A program made the translations under genes and the position numbers. Shown here piece after piece: positions 8,791-16,169 of a DNA stretch of 64,000 nucleotides (its first letter is position 1; every line of letters starts with the position of its first letter). Source of the stretch: an uncultured Alphaproteobacteria bacterium (GTDB lineage: Bacteria; Pseudomonadota; Alphaproteobacteria; Rhodospirillales; Rhodospirillaceae); the NCBI GenBank assembly GCA_900079695.1, contig LT599022.1, positions 3,536,937-3,600,936 on the forward strand, in the 5' to 3' direction. The notes beneath the pieces are model-generated. The model did not search any database. It saw nothing but the letters and a program-made list of their open reading frames with translations, and was not told the origin of the DNA.

Positions 8791-8827
8791 GCGCCTCACC
8801 GGAACCCTCGATGGAGAGCGTGTGACT

Positions 8828-9283
8828 ATGAGCGTGATTATGGATACCACCCAGGTGGTCGCGCAGGTCGCCCAGGCGACCGCGGAGACCGACACCCTCG
8901 GCCTCGCGCCGTGGGAAGGCGGCCTGTTCGGCTTCATCATCGTGATGACCGCCCTGATCGGCATCTGGGCCGCCACTTCGCTGGTCGGCACCTACTTTGC
9001 GAAGTCGGAGAAGTCGTCAAAAAAAGCTGAGGCCGCCCCTCAGGCTGCGCCGGCGGCTTCTGCCGCCAAGCCGGTGGCGGCGGCCCCTGCCGAGGAAATC
9101 CCGCTGGCGGTGATCATTGCCGCGGCCGCGCATGCGGTGGGCGGGCAAGTGCGCAACGTGATCGTCCACGTGCCCGGCCGCGAGTCGGTGTCGTGGACCT
9201 CGCAGGGGCGCCAGTCGATCTACGCCTCGCACGGCACCAAGTCGCCGCAGGCGGTGTCGAGCCTCGGCACGATCAAGAAGTAA
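8828..9283 (+). CDS. Decarboxylase delta subunit paralog, copy 3 (OadG family)
   Basis: This 151-residue protein begins MSVIMDTTQVVAQVAQ. It has one membrane helix (WEGGLFGFIIVMTALIGIW), a Lys/Ala/Pro linker and a C-terminal domain with VIVHVPGRESVSWTSQGRQ and the YASHGTKSPQAV tail. The ATG at 8828 follows GGAGAG and matches copy 4. The open frame extends ~100 codons further upstream but that part is leader sequence. Codons TCA AAA AAA GCT GAG after the helix hold the only AAA lysines and the only TCA serine in the gene, and form an A7 slippery site with a -1 TGA. A slip would yield a 67-residue anchor. The nearest relative in the window is copy 4; 49 bp are identical between them. Confidence 0.85.
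   Translation: MSVIMDTTQVVAQVAQATAETDTLGLAPWEGGLFGFIIVMTALIGIWAATSLVGTYFAKSEKSSKKAEAAPQAAPAASAAKPVAAAPAEEIPLAVIIAAAAHAVGGQVRNVIVHVPGRESVSWTSQGRQSIYASHGTKSPQAVSSLGTIKK
9007..9057 (+). promoter_or_regulatory. Candidate programmed -1 frameshift signal in delta copy 3
   Basis: GGAG at 9007-9010 lies 8 nt before A7 (9019-9025), which forms A-AAA-AAA in the zero frame. The -1 frame reads AGC (9025-9027) then TGA (9028-9030). A 6-bp stem (9032-9037 with 9052-9057) begins 6 nt after the run; an alternative stem pairs 9027-9032 with 9038-9043. This matches the three parts of the E. coli dnaX signal: Shine-Dalgarno-like stimulator, slippery A-run and downstream hairpin. Confidence 0.5.
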
Positions 9284-9306
9284 CCGACTGCCTAGTCGAA
9301 TCGCCG

Positions 9307-9342
9307 GAAAACGGCGGCGCGAGCGATCGCGCCGCCGTTTTC
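9307..9342 (+). terminator. 16-bp hairpin terminator after delta copy 3
   Basis: A perfect 16-bp stem (9307-9322 with 9327-9342) closes a GCGA loop and has four T at the 3' base of the stem. It starts 23 bp after the stop codon and looks like an efficient, possibly bidirectional terminator. Confidence 0.88.
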
Positions 9343-9381
9343 GCATGCGCGTTGCGGACCTCCGGGAAGTTGGGGCGCGCG

Positions 9382-9508
9382 GAATAGGGCAAATAAGGCG
9401 GCCTGCAAACGAGCAGCAACCAATTGAAAAACAGTAATTAATTACGGGAGACGGTCGATTTCGGCTGAAATAAGGCATAAATAAGGCGGAAGACGGAGAA
9501 AATAAGGC
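9382..9508 (+). repeat. Phased AAATAAGGC direct repeats upstream of delta copy 4
   Basis: GGC cores lie at 9388, 9397, 9474, 9485 and 9506. Four of the five read (A)AATAAGGC; the first is GAATAGGGC. Spacings are 9, 77, 11 and 21 bp. The leading pair GGGCAAATAAGGCG matches AGGCAAATATGGCG at 8367-8380 upstream of copy 3, in the same 9-bp register. The binding protein is unknown. Confidence 0.5.
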
Positions 9509-9734
9509 GAAATTGTGTTAGAACCTTCCGGCGCGGCGCGGAGGGCTGACCCGATTGGGGGGAGCGCTCTCCGGGAGGGCCCCTGGTGGCCACCGGCGCG
9601 CATTGGGGGGCGTCCGGAACCGGTGACCCCGGCGGCGGCTTCGGCCGTCCGTCCTCGGGGGCATGCGCGCGGTTCCGGTGATCGCGGCCGGGAGTCCGGC
9701 CGTATCCGCGTCCACCGAAGACTCGCGGTGCGCG

Positions 9735-9750
9735 GGGCGGAGAGCCGCCC
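9735..9750 (+). promoter_or_regulatory. Leader hairpin of delta copy 4
   Basis: GGGCGG pairs with CCGCCC around AGAG, 37 bp before the start codon, at the same position as the hairpin before copy 3. Confidence 0.5.
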
Positions 9751-9787
9751 GCGCTCCACCCGAACCCTCGATGGAGAGCGTGTCAGT

Positions 9788-10213
9788 ATGAGCGTGATAA
9801 TCGATACCACCCGAACCGTCGCCGAGGTCGCGCAGGCCTCCGGCGACATCGGCCTGGCCCCGTGGGAGCGGGCGTTGCTGGGCTTCGCCATCGTGATGTC
9901 GGCGTTGATCGGCATCCAGGCGATGACCACCCTCGTCGGTCTGTATTTCGCGAGGTCGGAGAAGCCGTCAAAAAAAGCTGAGGCCGCCCCGCGGGCCGTT
10001 CCGGCGGCCCCCGCTGCGGAAGACGAGATTCCTCTGGCGGTGATCGTCGCCGCCGCCGCCTACATGGTGGGCGGTCAGGTGCGCAACGTCGTCGTCCACG
10101 TGCCCGGCCGCGAGTCGGTGTCGTGGACCTCGCAGGGGCGGCAGTCGATCTATGCCTCCCACGGGCCGAAGTCGCCGAACGCGGTCGCGAACCTCGCCAC
10201 GGTCAAGACCTGA
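9788..10213 (+). CDS. Decarboxylase delta subunit paralog, copy 4 (OadG family)
   Basis: This 141-residue protein begins MSVIIDTTRTVAEVAQ. It has one membrane helix (WERALLGFAIVMSALIGIQ), a shorter linker than copies 1-3, and the C-terminal domain with VVVHVPGRESVSWTSQGRQ and YASHGPKSPNAV. The start at 9788 matches copy 3, including the identical GATGGAGAGCGTGT upstream. Codons TCA AAA AAA GCT GAG after the helix again form A7 plus a -1 TGA, predicting a 64-residue truncated product; the gene has no other AAA lysine codon. Near-identity to copy 3 in leader and tail points to a fairly recent duplication or gene conversion. It probably tethers a carboxyltransferase to MmdB; the partner is not known. 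Confidence 0.84.
   Translation: MSVIIDTTRTVAEVAQASGDIGLAPWERALLGFAIVMSALIGIQAMTTLVGLYFARSEKPSKKAEAAPRAVPAAPAAEDEIPLAVIVAAAAYMVGGQVRNVVVHVPGRESVSWTSQGRQSIYASHGPKSPNAVANLATVKT
9958..10009 (+). promoter_or_regulatory. Candidate programmed -1 frameshift signal in delta copy 4
   Basis: GGAG at 9958-9961 lies 8 nt before A7 (9970-9976). The -1 frame gives AGC (9976-9978) and TGA (9979-9981). A 7-bp stem GGCCGCC/GGCGGCC (9982-9988 with 10003-10009) begins 5 nt after the run, the usual spacing for a stimulatory structure. Confidence 0.5.
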
Positions 10214-10222
10214 ACGGGTACG

Positions 10223-10248
10223 GACGGCGGTGCGCTCGCACCGCCGTC
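10223..10248 (+). terminator. Hairpin after delta copy 4
   Basis: An 11- to 12-bp perfect stem (GACGGCGGTGC with its complement) lies 10 bp after the stop codon, between this gene and the convergent coiled-coil gene. There is only a weak T tract, so it could serve either strand or be rho-assisted. Confidence 0.65.
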
Positions 10249-10263
10249 TCCCCGGCGCGGGGA

Positions 10264-11127
10264 TCACATCAGTTTGGTGGAGATCGGCGAAGCGAAGCCG
10301 CGCGACGCGTCGCGACGGATTTCTCCGAGCGGGAAGTAGGGCGCGGCGGGCGCGTCGCGACGGGCGGTTTCGGGCACCGGCGCGCCGTCGAAGTAGGCGG
10401 CGTAGAGCTCCGGCCCGAGAATCTCCCGGGCGGCCTTCTGCGCCTGATCCTGCCAGCCCAGCGCTTCGAGGGTGGCGAGATTGGTTTCGATCGCCACTTC
10501 CACCGTCACCATGCGGATCGCATCCTGGCGGCGGCGCTGGAGTTCTTCCTTGAGCATGAAAAGATAGAGGCGGAGGAAGCGGAACGCCTTCGAGCGCGCC
10601 TCGCCGACCTGGCGCTGCGCCTCGTCGCGTTCGAGCCGGAGCGACAGCACCTCGGTCTTGAGCGCGGCGTTCTCGCCCGCGAGCCGGTCGCGCTCTGCCT
10701 CGATCGCGGCGGCCTGATCGAACACCGCGTCGAACTGCGCCTTCAGGCGGCGGAGTTCGAGCCGCAACGCGGCGATCACCTCGCGGCCGGTGTCCTCGGC
10801 CGGGCGGCTGCGCGCCGCCATGAAGCGGCGGAAGCTCACCACGTAGGGCGCGATCGCCTCGATGCGGAGCGGCAGGTCGGCGCGCAGGCCGCAGGCTTCG
10901 AGCTTGCGGCGGCTGTCGGGATCGCGGAACAGGCCGCGCAGGGTTTGCGGAATCACCTGGAACAGCTTGCCGTCGGGCAAACCCTCGACGATCTCCACCC
11001 AGCGGCGGCAGATCACCGAATCGCGCGGATCGTCGAGGCGATGGCCGTGCGCCACCGCCGCCATCAGGCGTTGCAGGAAGCGCACCGACGGATCGGCGGA
11101 CAGACGCTGCTGCGGATCGGGCGACAT
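10264..11127 (-). CDS. Coiled-coil protein of unknown function
   Basis: I do not recognise this 287-residue protein. It has no signal peptide or membrane helix. Residues ~110-185 form a probable coiled coil (VIAALRLELRRLKAQFDAV, then EAERDRLAGENAALKTEV). Flanking parts are charged and rich in Arg and Glu, with a helical segment FRFLRLYLFMLKEELQRRRQ. The ATG at 11127 has GGAA six bases upstream. Codon use matches neighbouring genes, so it is a resident gene. It stands alone between the decarboxylase cluster (convergent) and the NfeD/SPFH pair (same strand, 50 bp away), and nothing in the context fixes its role. Confidence 0.75.
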   Translation of the reverse strand: MSPDPQQRLSADPSVRFLQRLMAAVAHGHRLDDPRDSVICRRWVEIVEGLPDGKLFQVIPQTLRGLFRDPDSRRKLEACGLRADLPLRIEAIAPYVVSFRRFMAARSRPAEDTGREVIAALRLELRRLKAQFDAVFDQAAAIEAERDRLAGENAALKTEVLSLRLERDEAQRQVGEARSKAFRFLRLYLFMLKEELQRRRQDAIRMVTVEVAIETNLATLEALGWQDQAQKAAREILGPELYAAYFDGAPVPETARRDAPAAPYFPLGEIRRDASRGFASPISTKLM

Positions 11128-11177
11128 CGCGGTTCCGGGTTGGAGGACTCGATGCCGCAGAGCTTAACCCGGGGAGT

Positions 11178-11642
11178 TTAAGGTTCGGTGAACGCCGCCA
11201 CCATCAGCGTCGCGCCCTCGACGCCGGTGACGCGCACCCGCGCCCCGGCCGGGAGTTCCGGCCCGCGGGCGATCCACAAGGTGTCGCCGACGCGCACCCG
11301 GCCCTGGCCGTTGACGATCGCCTCGGCGAGCACGAAGTCGCGGCCGATCAGGTCTTCGCCGCGGCGGTTGAGGGCGCCCGGCGCGGCGGCGACTCGGCCG
11401 CGCAGGCGGCGGGCGAGCGCGAGGCTGGCGACCGCCAGCACCGCGAAGGTCAGCGCCTGCGCCTCCCATCCCGGCGGATGGCCGAGGCGCGCCCCGGCGA
11501 ACGCGACGACGCCGGTGATCAGCGCGGCGAGCCCGAGCCACAGGAACAGGATGCCGGGCATCGCCATCTCGACCACGAACATCACCACCGCCGCGATCCA
11601 CCAGTGCCAGTGGTCGAGCGGCAGGGCGAGCAGGCCGGTCAT
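11178..11642 (-). CDS. NfeD family membrane protein
   Basis: This 154-residue protein has three hydrophobic segments in the N-terminal half (HWHWWIAAVVMFVVEMAMPG, LFLWLGLAALITGVVAFAG and ALTFAVLAVASLALA), then a soluble OB-fold domain with GRVRVGDTLWIARG and the PAGARVRVTGVEGATL motif typical of NfeD-C. NfeD proteins partner SPFH/stomatin proteins in membrane microdomain organisation and quality control. The start codon overlaps the stop of the upstream SPFH gene by 4 bp (ATGA), so the two are translationally coupled. The start was chosen by this coupling and by the membrane N-terminus; the open frame continues upstream only as a shadow. Confidence 0.9.
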   Translation of the reverse strand: MTGLLALPLDHWHWWIAAVVMFVVEMAMPGILFLWLGLAALITGVVAFAGARLGHPPGWEAQALTFAVLAVASLALARRLRGRVAAAPGALNRRGEDLIGRDFVLAEAIVNGQGRVRVGDTLWIARGPELPAGARVRVTGVEGATLMVAAFTEP

Positions 11643-12649
11643 GTCCACGGACCCTCGCGGCGCGGCTCGGCCTGGGGCGCGGGAGCTTTCGGCGCCGGAC
11701 GGGGCGCTGGCGGCGGCGCCTGGGGCGCGTCCTCCGGCCCGAACACCCGCTTCGCGATCTCGCCGACGCCGCCGAGCGAGCCGAGCACGCCCGAGGCCTC
11801 CCACGGCATCAGGATCAGCTTGCCGTTGGGCGCGCTGGCGATCTCCTTGAGGCTCTCGACGTATTTCAGCGCGACGAAGTAGTTGATCGCCTGCACGTCG
11901 CCCGCGGCGATCGCCTCCGACACCATCCGCGTCGCGGTCGCTTCCGCCTCGGCGGCGCGTTCGCGCGCCTCCGCCTCGCGGAACGCCGCCTCGCGCGCGC
12001 CCTCGGCTTCGAGGATCGCGGCCTGCTTGCGGCCTTCGGCTTCGAGGATCGCCGCCTGGCGCAAGCCCTCCGCGTCGAGGATCGCGGCGCGCTTCAGGCG
12101 TTCCGCCTTCATCTGCCGCGCCATCGCGTCGACGAGGTCGGTGGGCGGGCTGATGTCCTTGATCTCGATGCGGGTGACCTTGACCCCCCAGGCGTTGGTG
12201 GCGAGGTCGACCACCGCCAGCAACTCGGCGTTGATCTTGTCGCGCTGCGACAGCAGCTCGTCGAGATCCATGCCGCCCATCACCGTGCGGATGTTGGTCA
12301 TCGTGAGGTTGAGGATCGCGAGTTCGAGCTGGCGCACCTCGTAGGCGGCCTTGGCGGCGTCGAGCACCTGATAGAACACCACGCCGTCCACCGTCACCAT
12401 CGCGTTGTCGCGGGTGATCACGTCCTGGCTCGGCACGTCGAGCACCTGCTCCATCATGTTGAGGCGGCTGCCGATGCGGTCGACGAACGGCACGATCACG
12501 TGCAGGCCGGGGCGCAGGGTGCGGGTGTACTGGCCGAAGCGCTCGACGGTGTATTCCCACCCTTGCGAGACCACCTTGACGCCGAGGCCGACGAAAACCA
12601 CCGCCAGCACCACCACGGCGACGGCGAAAACCGGAAGCGTATCGGGCAT
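11639..12649 (-). CDS. qmcA: SPFH/band 7 (stomatin-like) protein, QmcA type
   Basis: This 336-residue protein has an N-terminal membrane anchor (AVAVVVLAVVFVGLGVKVV), an SPFH domain (EYTVERFGQYTRTLRPGLHV through VTRIEIKDISPP) and an Ala/Glu-rich coiled coil that includes three near-tandem copies of an AAILEAEG unit around residues 190-220. A Pro/Ala-rich C-terminal tail follows. Such proteins oligomerise into membrane rings and act with NfeD partners and often with FtsH/HflK-type quality control. The nfeD-like gene follows with a 4-bp overlap. Identification as an SPFH protein is secure; the qmcA name rests on length and the NfeD partner. Confidence 0.9.
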   Translation of the reverse strand: MPDTLPVFAVAVVVLAVVFVGLGVKVVSQGWEYTVERFGQYTRTLRPGLHVIVPFVDRIGSRLNMMEQVLDVPSQDVITRDNAMVTVDGVVFYQVLDAAKAAYEVRQLELAILNLTMTNIRTVMGGMDLDELLSQRDKINAELLAVVDLATNAWGVKVTRIEIKDISPPTDLVDAMARQMKAERLKRAAILDAEGLRQAAILEAEGRKQAAILEAEGAREAAFREAEARERAAEAEATATRMVSEAIAAGDVQAINYFVALKYVESLKEIASAPNGKLILMPWEASGVLGSLGGVGEIAKRVFGPEDAPQAPPPAPRPAPKAPAPQAEPRREGPWT

Positions 12650-12704
12650 TGCGGTCTCTCCCAGAGATGACGGAAATCCAGTTTCGGAGCGCGCCGCGCC
12701 GGCG

Positions 12705-15440
12705 TCAAGGCGCGTCGGCGAGGAACGCCCGGGTGCGCGCGATCGCCTCGGCGATGCCGAGCCGTTCCGGCGCGACCCCTTCGGGGAACGCCGACAGCAG
12801 GCGCGAGGGCAGGGGGGCGAGCAGCACGAATACGCCGCGGTCGTCGGCGCGCCGCACCAGCCGCCCGAACGCCTGGCGCAGCTTCATCCGCGTCAGCCGG
12901 TCGGTGTAGGCGGAGCCGCCGAACGCCTCGCGCCGGGCTCGGTAGAGGATTCCCGGGCGCGGCCACGGCACCCGGTCGAAGGCGATCAGCCGCAGCGAGC
13001 GGCCGGGCACGTCGACGCCGTCGCGCACCGCGTCGGTGCCGAGCAGGCAGGCGTTCTCCTCGGCGCGGAACAGGTCGATCAAGGTGCTGGTGTCGAGGCC
13101 GTCGACGTGCTGGGCGAGGAGCTCGATGCCCGCCTCGGCGAGCGGCGCCTTGATCCGCGCCTGCACGGATTTGAGCCGCTGGATCGCGGTGAACAGGCCG
13201 AGGCCGCCGCCGCCCGCGGCGACGAACAGCTCGCGCATCGCCGCGGCGAGCTGGTCGGGCGCGTTGCGGCCGACGTCGTGGACGATGAACACCCGGGTCT
13301 GGCTGGCGTAGTCGAACGGCGAGGGCACCGCGGTGCGGACCGCGGGACGCGGGAAGTGCCGGGTGCCGCCGGTGAGCGCGGCGGCGTCCCAGTCGTCGGC
13401 GTCGCCCGCGTCGCGCAGGGTGGCGGAGGTGACGGCGACGCCGTGCGCGACCTCGCCGAGGCAGATCGCGAGCGGCTCGGTGGGATCGATCCAGTGGCGG
13501 TAGAAGCCGAGGTCGAGGTTGCGGCCGTCGTTGCGCTCAATCCCGAACCAGTCGGCGTACTGCTTCGGCGTCGCTCCGGCGAGGTCCTTGAGCATCGCCC
13601 GCCACGCCGCGATCTGGTTGAGGGCGCGCTGGTCGAGGGTGCGCGCCAGGGCCTCGATGCGCAGGCGCATGTTGGCTTCGAGGGTGTCGGTCTCCTCGGT
13701 GAGGCGGCGGCGCAGGATCGCCGCGAGGCCGCGCGCCGGGCCGAGAATGTCTTCGAGCGCGCGGTCGAGGGCGGGCAGGGTTTCGAGCACGCCGTCGAGC
13801 GGCGGGCGCGGGTCGGCTTCCAGAGAATAGGGCGAGTCCGGATCCTCGACGCGGGCCAGCACGTGGTCCTGCACCCCGAGCAGGAACGCCTCGACCGGGC
13901 CGTGCGGGGTGCGGCCGCCGAGGCGCAGCTCCCAGCCGTCGGCGGGCAGGGCGCGGGCGGCGCGGGCGAGCGCGGCGAGCGCGGTTTCCGCCTCGGCGTG
14001 GCCCGCCACCAGTTCCTCGGCGCGGCGCTGCAGGCCGCGGGCGCGCGATTTCACGCCGCCGCGGCGCGAGTCCTCGCCGCCCAGGAACCAGCGCCGCAGG
14101 TCCTGCGCCTCGCGCCCGGTGAGGTGGGCGGAGAACGCCGCGTCGGCGGCGTCGAACACGTGGTGTCCTTCGTCGAAGACGTAACGGGTGGGAACGAACG
14201 CGTCGTCGAGCCCGCCGAGCGCCGCCTGCGCCATCACCAGCGCGTGGTTGGCGACGACGATCCGCGCGTGGCGGGCGCGGCGCACCGATTTCTCGACGAA
14301 GCAGCGGCCGTAATGGGCGCAGGCGGCGTGCACGCACTCGCCGCGCTTGTCGGTGAGGTCGAGGGTGCGGGCGCGGCCGAGCAGATGCACCAGCCAGCCG
14401 GGGAAGTCGCCGCCGATCATCGCGCCGTCGCGGGTCGCCTCGGCCCAGCGGCACACCAGCCCGAGCGCGGTCATGCCGCGCGGCTCGCGCACCGCGCGGT
14501 CGAGAAAGTCTTCGAGGTTGAGAAGGCAGAGGATGTTCTCCCGCCCGCGCCGCACCACCACGTGGCGGGCCTTCTCCGCCGGGTCGGGGTAGAGGCGGTC
14601 GAGTTCGCCGTCCAGCTGCCGCTGGAGGTTGCGGGTGAAGGTGCTGATCCACACCGGCGCGCCGTTCTTCTCCGCCCACAGGCTGGCGGGCGCGATGTAG
14701 CCGAGGGTCTTGCCGACCCCGGTGCCCGCCTCCGCCAGCACCGCGTTGGGGCCGTCGGCCGCCTCGCGCGGCGCGAAGCCCCAGGCGAGCCCGGCGGCGA
14801 AATCGGCCTGGCTCGGCCGCTGTTCGGCGGCGGGGCCGAGCAGCTCGGCGAGGCGCGCGCGGGTTTCCGCCTCGCCCACCGGGGCGGAGCCGGGCGGCGG
14901 CGGGGTGCCCGCGTCCTCCCATTCCTTCAGCCGGTCCCACACCCGCAGGCCGCGCGCGTCGGCGGCTTCCGCGCCGTCGTCGCCGAGTGCCGCCAGCACC
15001 GCCGCGCCCCACGGCCAGCCGCTCTTCGCCATCGGCCGCGCGACGCCGAGCGCCCGCCGGGCGGCGCGCTCGTCGAGGCGGGCGAGCTCGCCCAGCAGCA
15101 CCCGCGCGGCGTCCTGCAGCAGAATCGCCTGATCCTCCGGCTCCGGCCCCGGCGGCGGCAGGTCGAGGGCGTCGGCGAGGCCCGCCGGGGTCGGCACGCA
15201 GAACCGCGCCGGGCGGACGAAGGCGTACAGCTCCAGCAGGTCGAACCCTTCCTGCACCGTGCCGCGCAGCCGTTCGGCGGTCCACAGGCGGTGGCACACC
15301 AGCGGCGGGGTCTCGGCCCACAGGCGCTTGGCCGCGGCGGGCGCGGGGGTGGAAATCTCGCCGTCGGCGTCGATCCAGGCGCAGCCGGAGAGCGTCACCG
15401 CCAGCACCGGCGCGCGCGGCAGCAGCACGCGGGCGGTCAT
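12705..15440 (-). CDS. DinG/Rad3-type ATP-dependent DNA helicase
   Basis: This 911-residue superfamily 2 (XPD-like) helicase probably unwinds DNA or R-loops during repair. Walker A (EAGTGVGKTLGYIAP) lies near residues 239-253. An iron-sulfur cluster region with cysteines in NILCLLN and CVHAACAHYGRC follows it, then the DEGH box (YVFDEGHHVFDAAD). C-terminal helicase motifs include LLGTDAVRDGVDVPG and LRQAFGRLVRRADDRG. The first ~200 residues are poorly related to E. coli DinG and contain no nuclease motif I can see; a long N-terminal part is common in alphaproteobacterial members. It stands alone on the minus strand, 55 bp upstream of the SPFH gene. Confidence 0.9.
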   Translation of the reverse strand: MTARVLLPRAPVLAVTLSGCAWIDADGEISTPAPAAAKRLWAETPPLVCHRLWTAERLRGTVQEGFDLLELYAFVRPARFCVPTPAGLADALDLPPPGPEPEDQAILLQDAARVLLGELARLDERAARRALGVARPMAKSGWPWGAAVLAALGDDGAEAADARGLRVWDRLKEWEDAGTPPPPGSAPVGEAETRARLAELLGPAAEQRPSQADFAAGLAWGFAPREAADGPNAVLAEAGTGVGKTLGYIAPASLWAEKNGAPVWISTFTRNLQRQLDGELDRLYPDPAEKARHVVVRRGRENILCLLNLEDFLDRAVREPRGMTALGLVCRWAEATRDGAMIGGDFPGWLVHLLGRARTLDLTDKRGECVHAACAHYGRCFVEKSVRRARHARIVVANHALVMAQAALGGLDDAFVPTRYVFDEGHHVFDAADAAFSAHLTGREAQDLRRWFLGGEDSRRGGVKSRARGLQRRAEELVAGHAEAETALAALARAARALPADGWELRLGGRTPHGPVEAFLLGVQDHVLARVEDPDSPYSLEADPRPPLDGVLETLPALDRALEDILGPARGLAAILRRRLTEETDTLEANMRLRIEALARTLDQRALNQIAAWRAMLKDLAGATPKQYADWFGIERNDGRNLDLGFYRHWIDPTEPLAICLGEVAHGVAVTSATLRDAGDADDWDAAALTGGTRHFPRPAVRTAVPSPFDYASQTRVFIVHDVGRNAPDQLAAAMRELFVAAGGGGLGLFTAIQRLKSVQARIKAPLAEAGIELLAQHVDGLDTSTLIDLFRAEENACLLGTDAVRDGVDVPGRSLRLIAFDRVPWPRPGILYRARREAFGGSAYTDRLTRMKLRQAFGRLVRRADDRGVFVLLAPLPSRLLSAFPEGVAPERLGIAEAIARTRAFLADAP

Positions 15441-15558
15441 CGGAGCATCCGGGGCGGGCAGGGGAAAACCATCATCGCGCGATGATGCCCGAACCCCGCC
15501 CGAGCGGCAAGCGTTCGCGGGATGTTCTCGGGGTCAAAGAGACAGCGTTGAGAATCTG

Positions 15559-16169
15559 TCAGGGGAACCGCTTTTCGTGATTTTCGAAATTAGCCGTGCG
15601 CCACCGGACAATCAGGCTGCCATCTTCTTGAATATCAATTTTAGCTCCTCCGAACGGAGCGCGGCCTTGCTCTGTTTCTTTGATCATGAATTCGGAGATA
15701 TTTTCACAATTAATAATAAATATAGAAAGGCATTTTGCGATATTATCAGGGGTTTTGTCTTCTATATGAAGTGCTATTCCGAAAAATCCGTCAGGAATAT
15801 TGAGGGCAAAAGTGATTGTTTTAATCCCAATTTTTTGAGAATTTTCTGATATGGAAGAGGAAAATCCGCAAATTTTTTCGATTTATTTCTGGAGCACAAT
15901 GATTTTATATGGTCCCAGGTGGCATCTCCGGCGTGTTTTGCCAGGGTGCCTAGATAGACAGTAGCTGCAGCTTTGAGGGGGATCCATCCGAGGGCATCTC
16001 CTATTAGAAGAATAGCTTCATGCAATGTGGAGTGATCTGCTTTTCGAACATGTATCCTTGGGGTGGGTATCTCCAGGTATGGGGTTATGCCAGCGTAAAT
16101 TTGATCACGATGTTCGGGTTTTATGCCGTCGGAGAGTATCAAGTTCACTGTATGATCTACTGTATTCAT
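15559..16169 (-). pseudogene. AT-rich orphan gene split by a -1 frameshift at an A6 tract
   Basis: The first frame runs from ATG 16169 (strong AGGAGA ribosome site) for 131 codons to a stop at 15774. A second frame, open to a TGA at 15559-15561, continues with protein-like sequence (ITFALNIPDGFFGIALHIED, then FGGAKIDIQEDGSLIVRWRT). The frames join by a -1 shift at a run of six A on the coding strand (15831-15836), giving about 203 residues: a short alpha/beta-looking N-terminal part, a hydrophobic helix (LKAAATVYLGTLAKHAGDA) and a C-terminal beta-rich part. I do not recognise the family. The gene is much more AT-rich than its surroundings, which suggests horizontal transfer. The shift could be a mutation, a sequencing error or real recoding. 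Confidence 0.6.

Larger units (their letters stand above)
8278..8827. other. 550-bp leader region of delta copy 3
   Basis: No gene is supported. The first part (8341-8490) is unusually AT-rich for this genome and carries six AATTANGGC-like direct repeats. A perfect 9-bp inverted repeat lies at 8575-8599, and a 6-bp hairpin at 8775-8790 sits just before the start codon region. This is probably promoter plus a long structured leader. Confidence 0.55.
9343..9787. other. 445-bp leader region of delta copy 4
   Basis: No gene is supported. An AT-rich stretch at 9381-9520 carries AAATAAGGC-like repeats, followed by a GC-rich leader with a hairpin at 9735-9750 just upstream of the start. The layout parallels the leader of copy 3, as expected if gene and control region were duplicated together. 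Confidence 0.55.

Noticed and set aside
8480-8827. An N-terminal extension of delta copy 3 of about 100 codons
   Set aside because: The sequence lacks family similarity, carries leader hairpins, and copy 4 shares the start at the internal ATG with its own ribosome site.
12405-15485. A 1026-codon plus-strand open frame
   Set aside because: Antisense of the DinG-type helicase, whose Walker A, DEGH and cysteine motifs prove the minus strand is coding.
15259-15849. A 196-codon plus-strand open frame across the helicase start and the AT-rich islet
   Set aside because: It crosses two compositionally distinct regions and is antisense to both the helicase and the frameshifted orphan gene.
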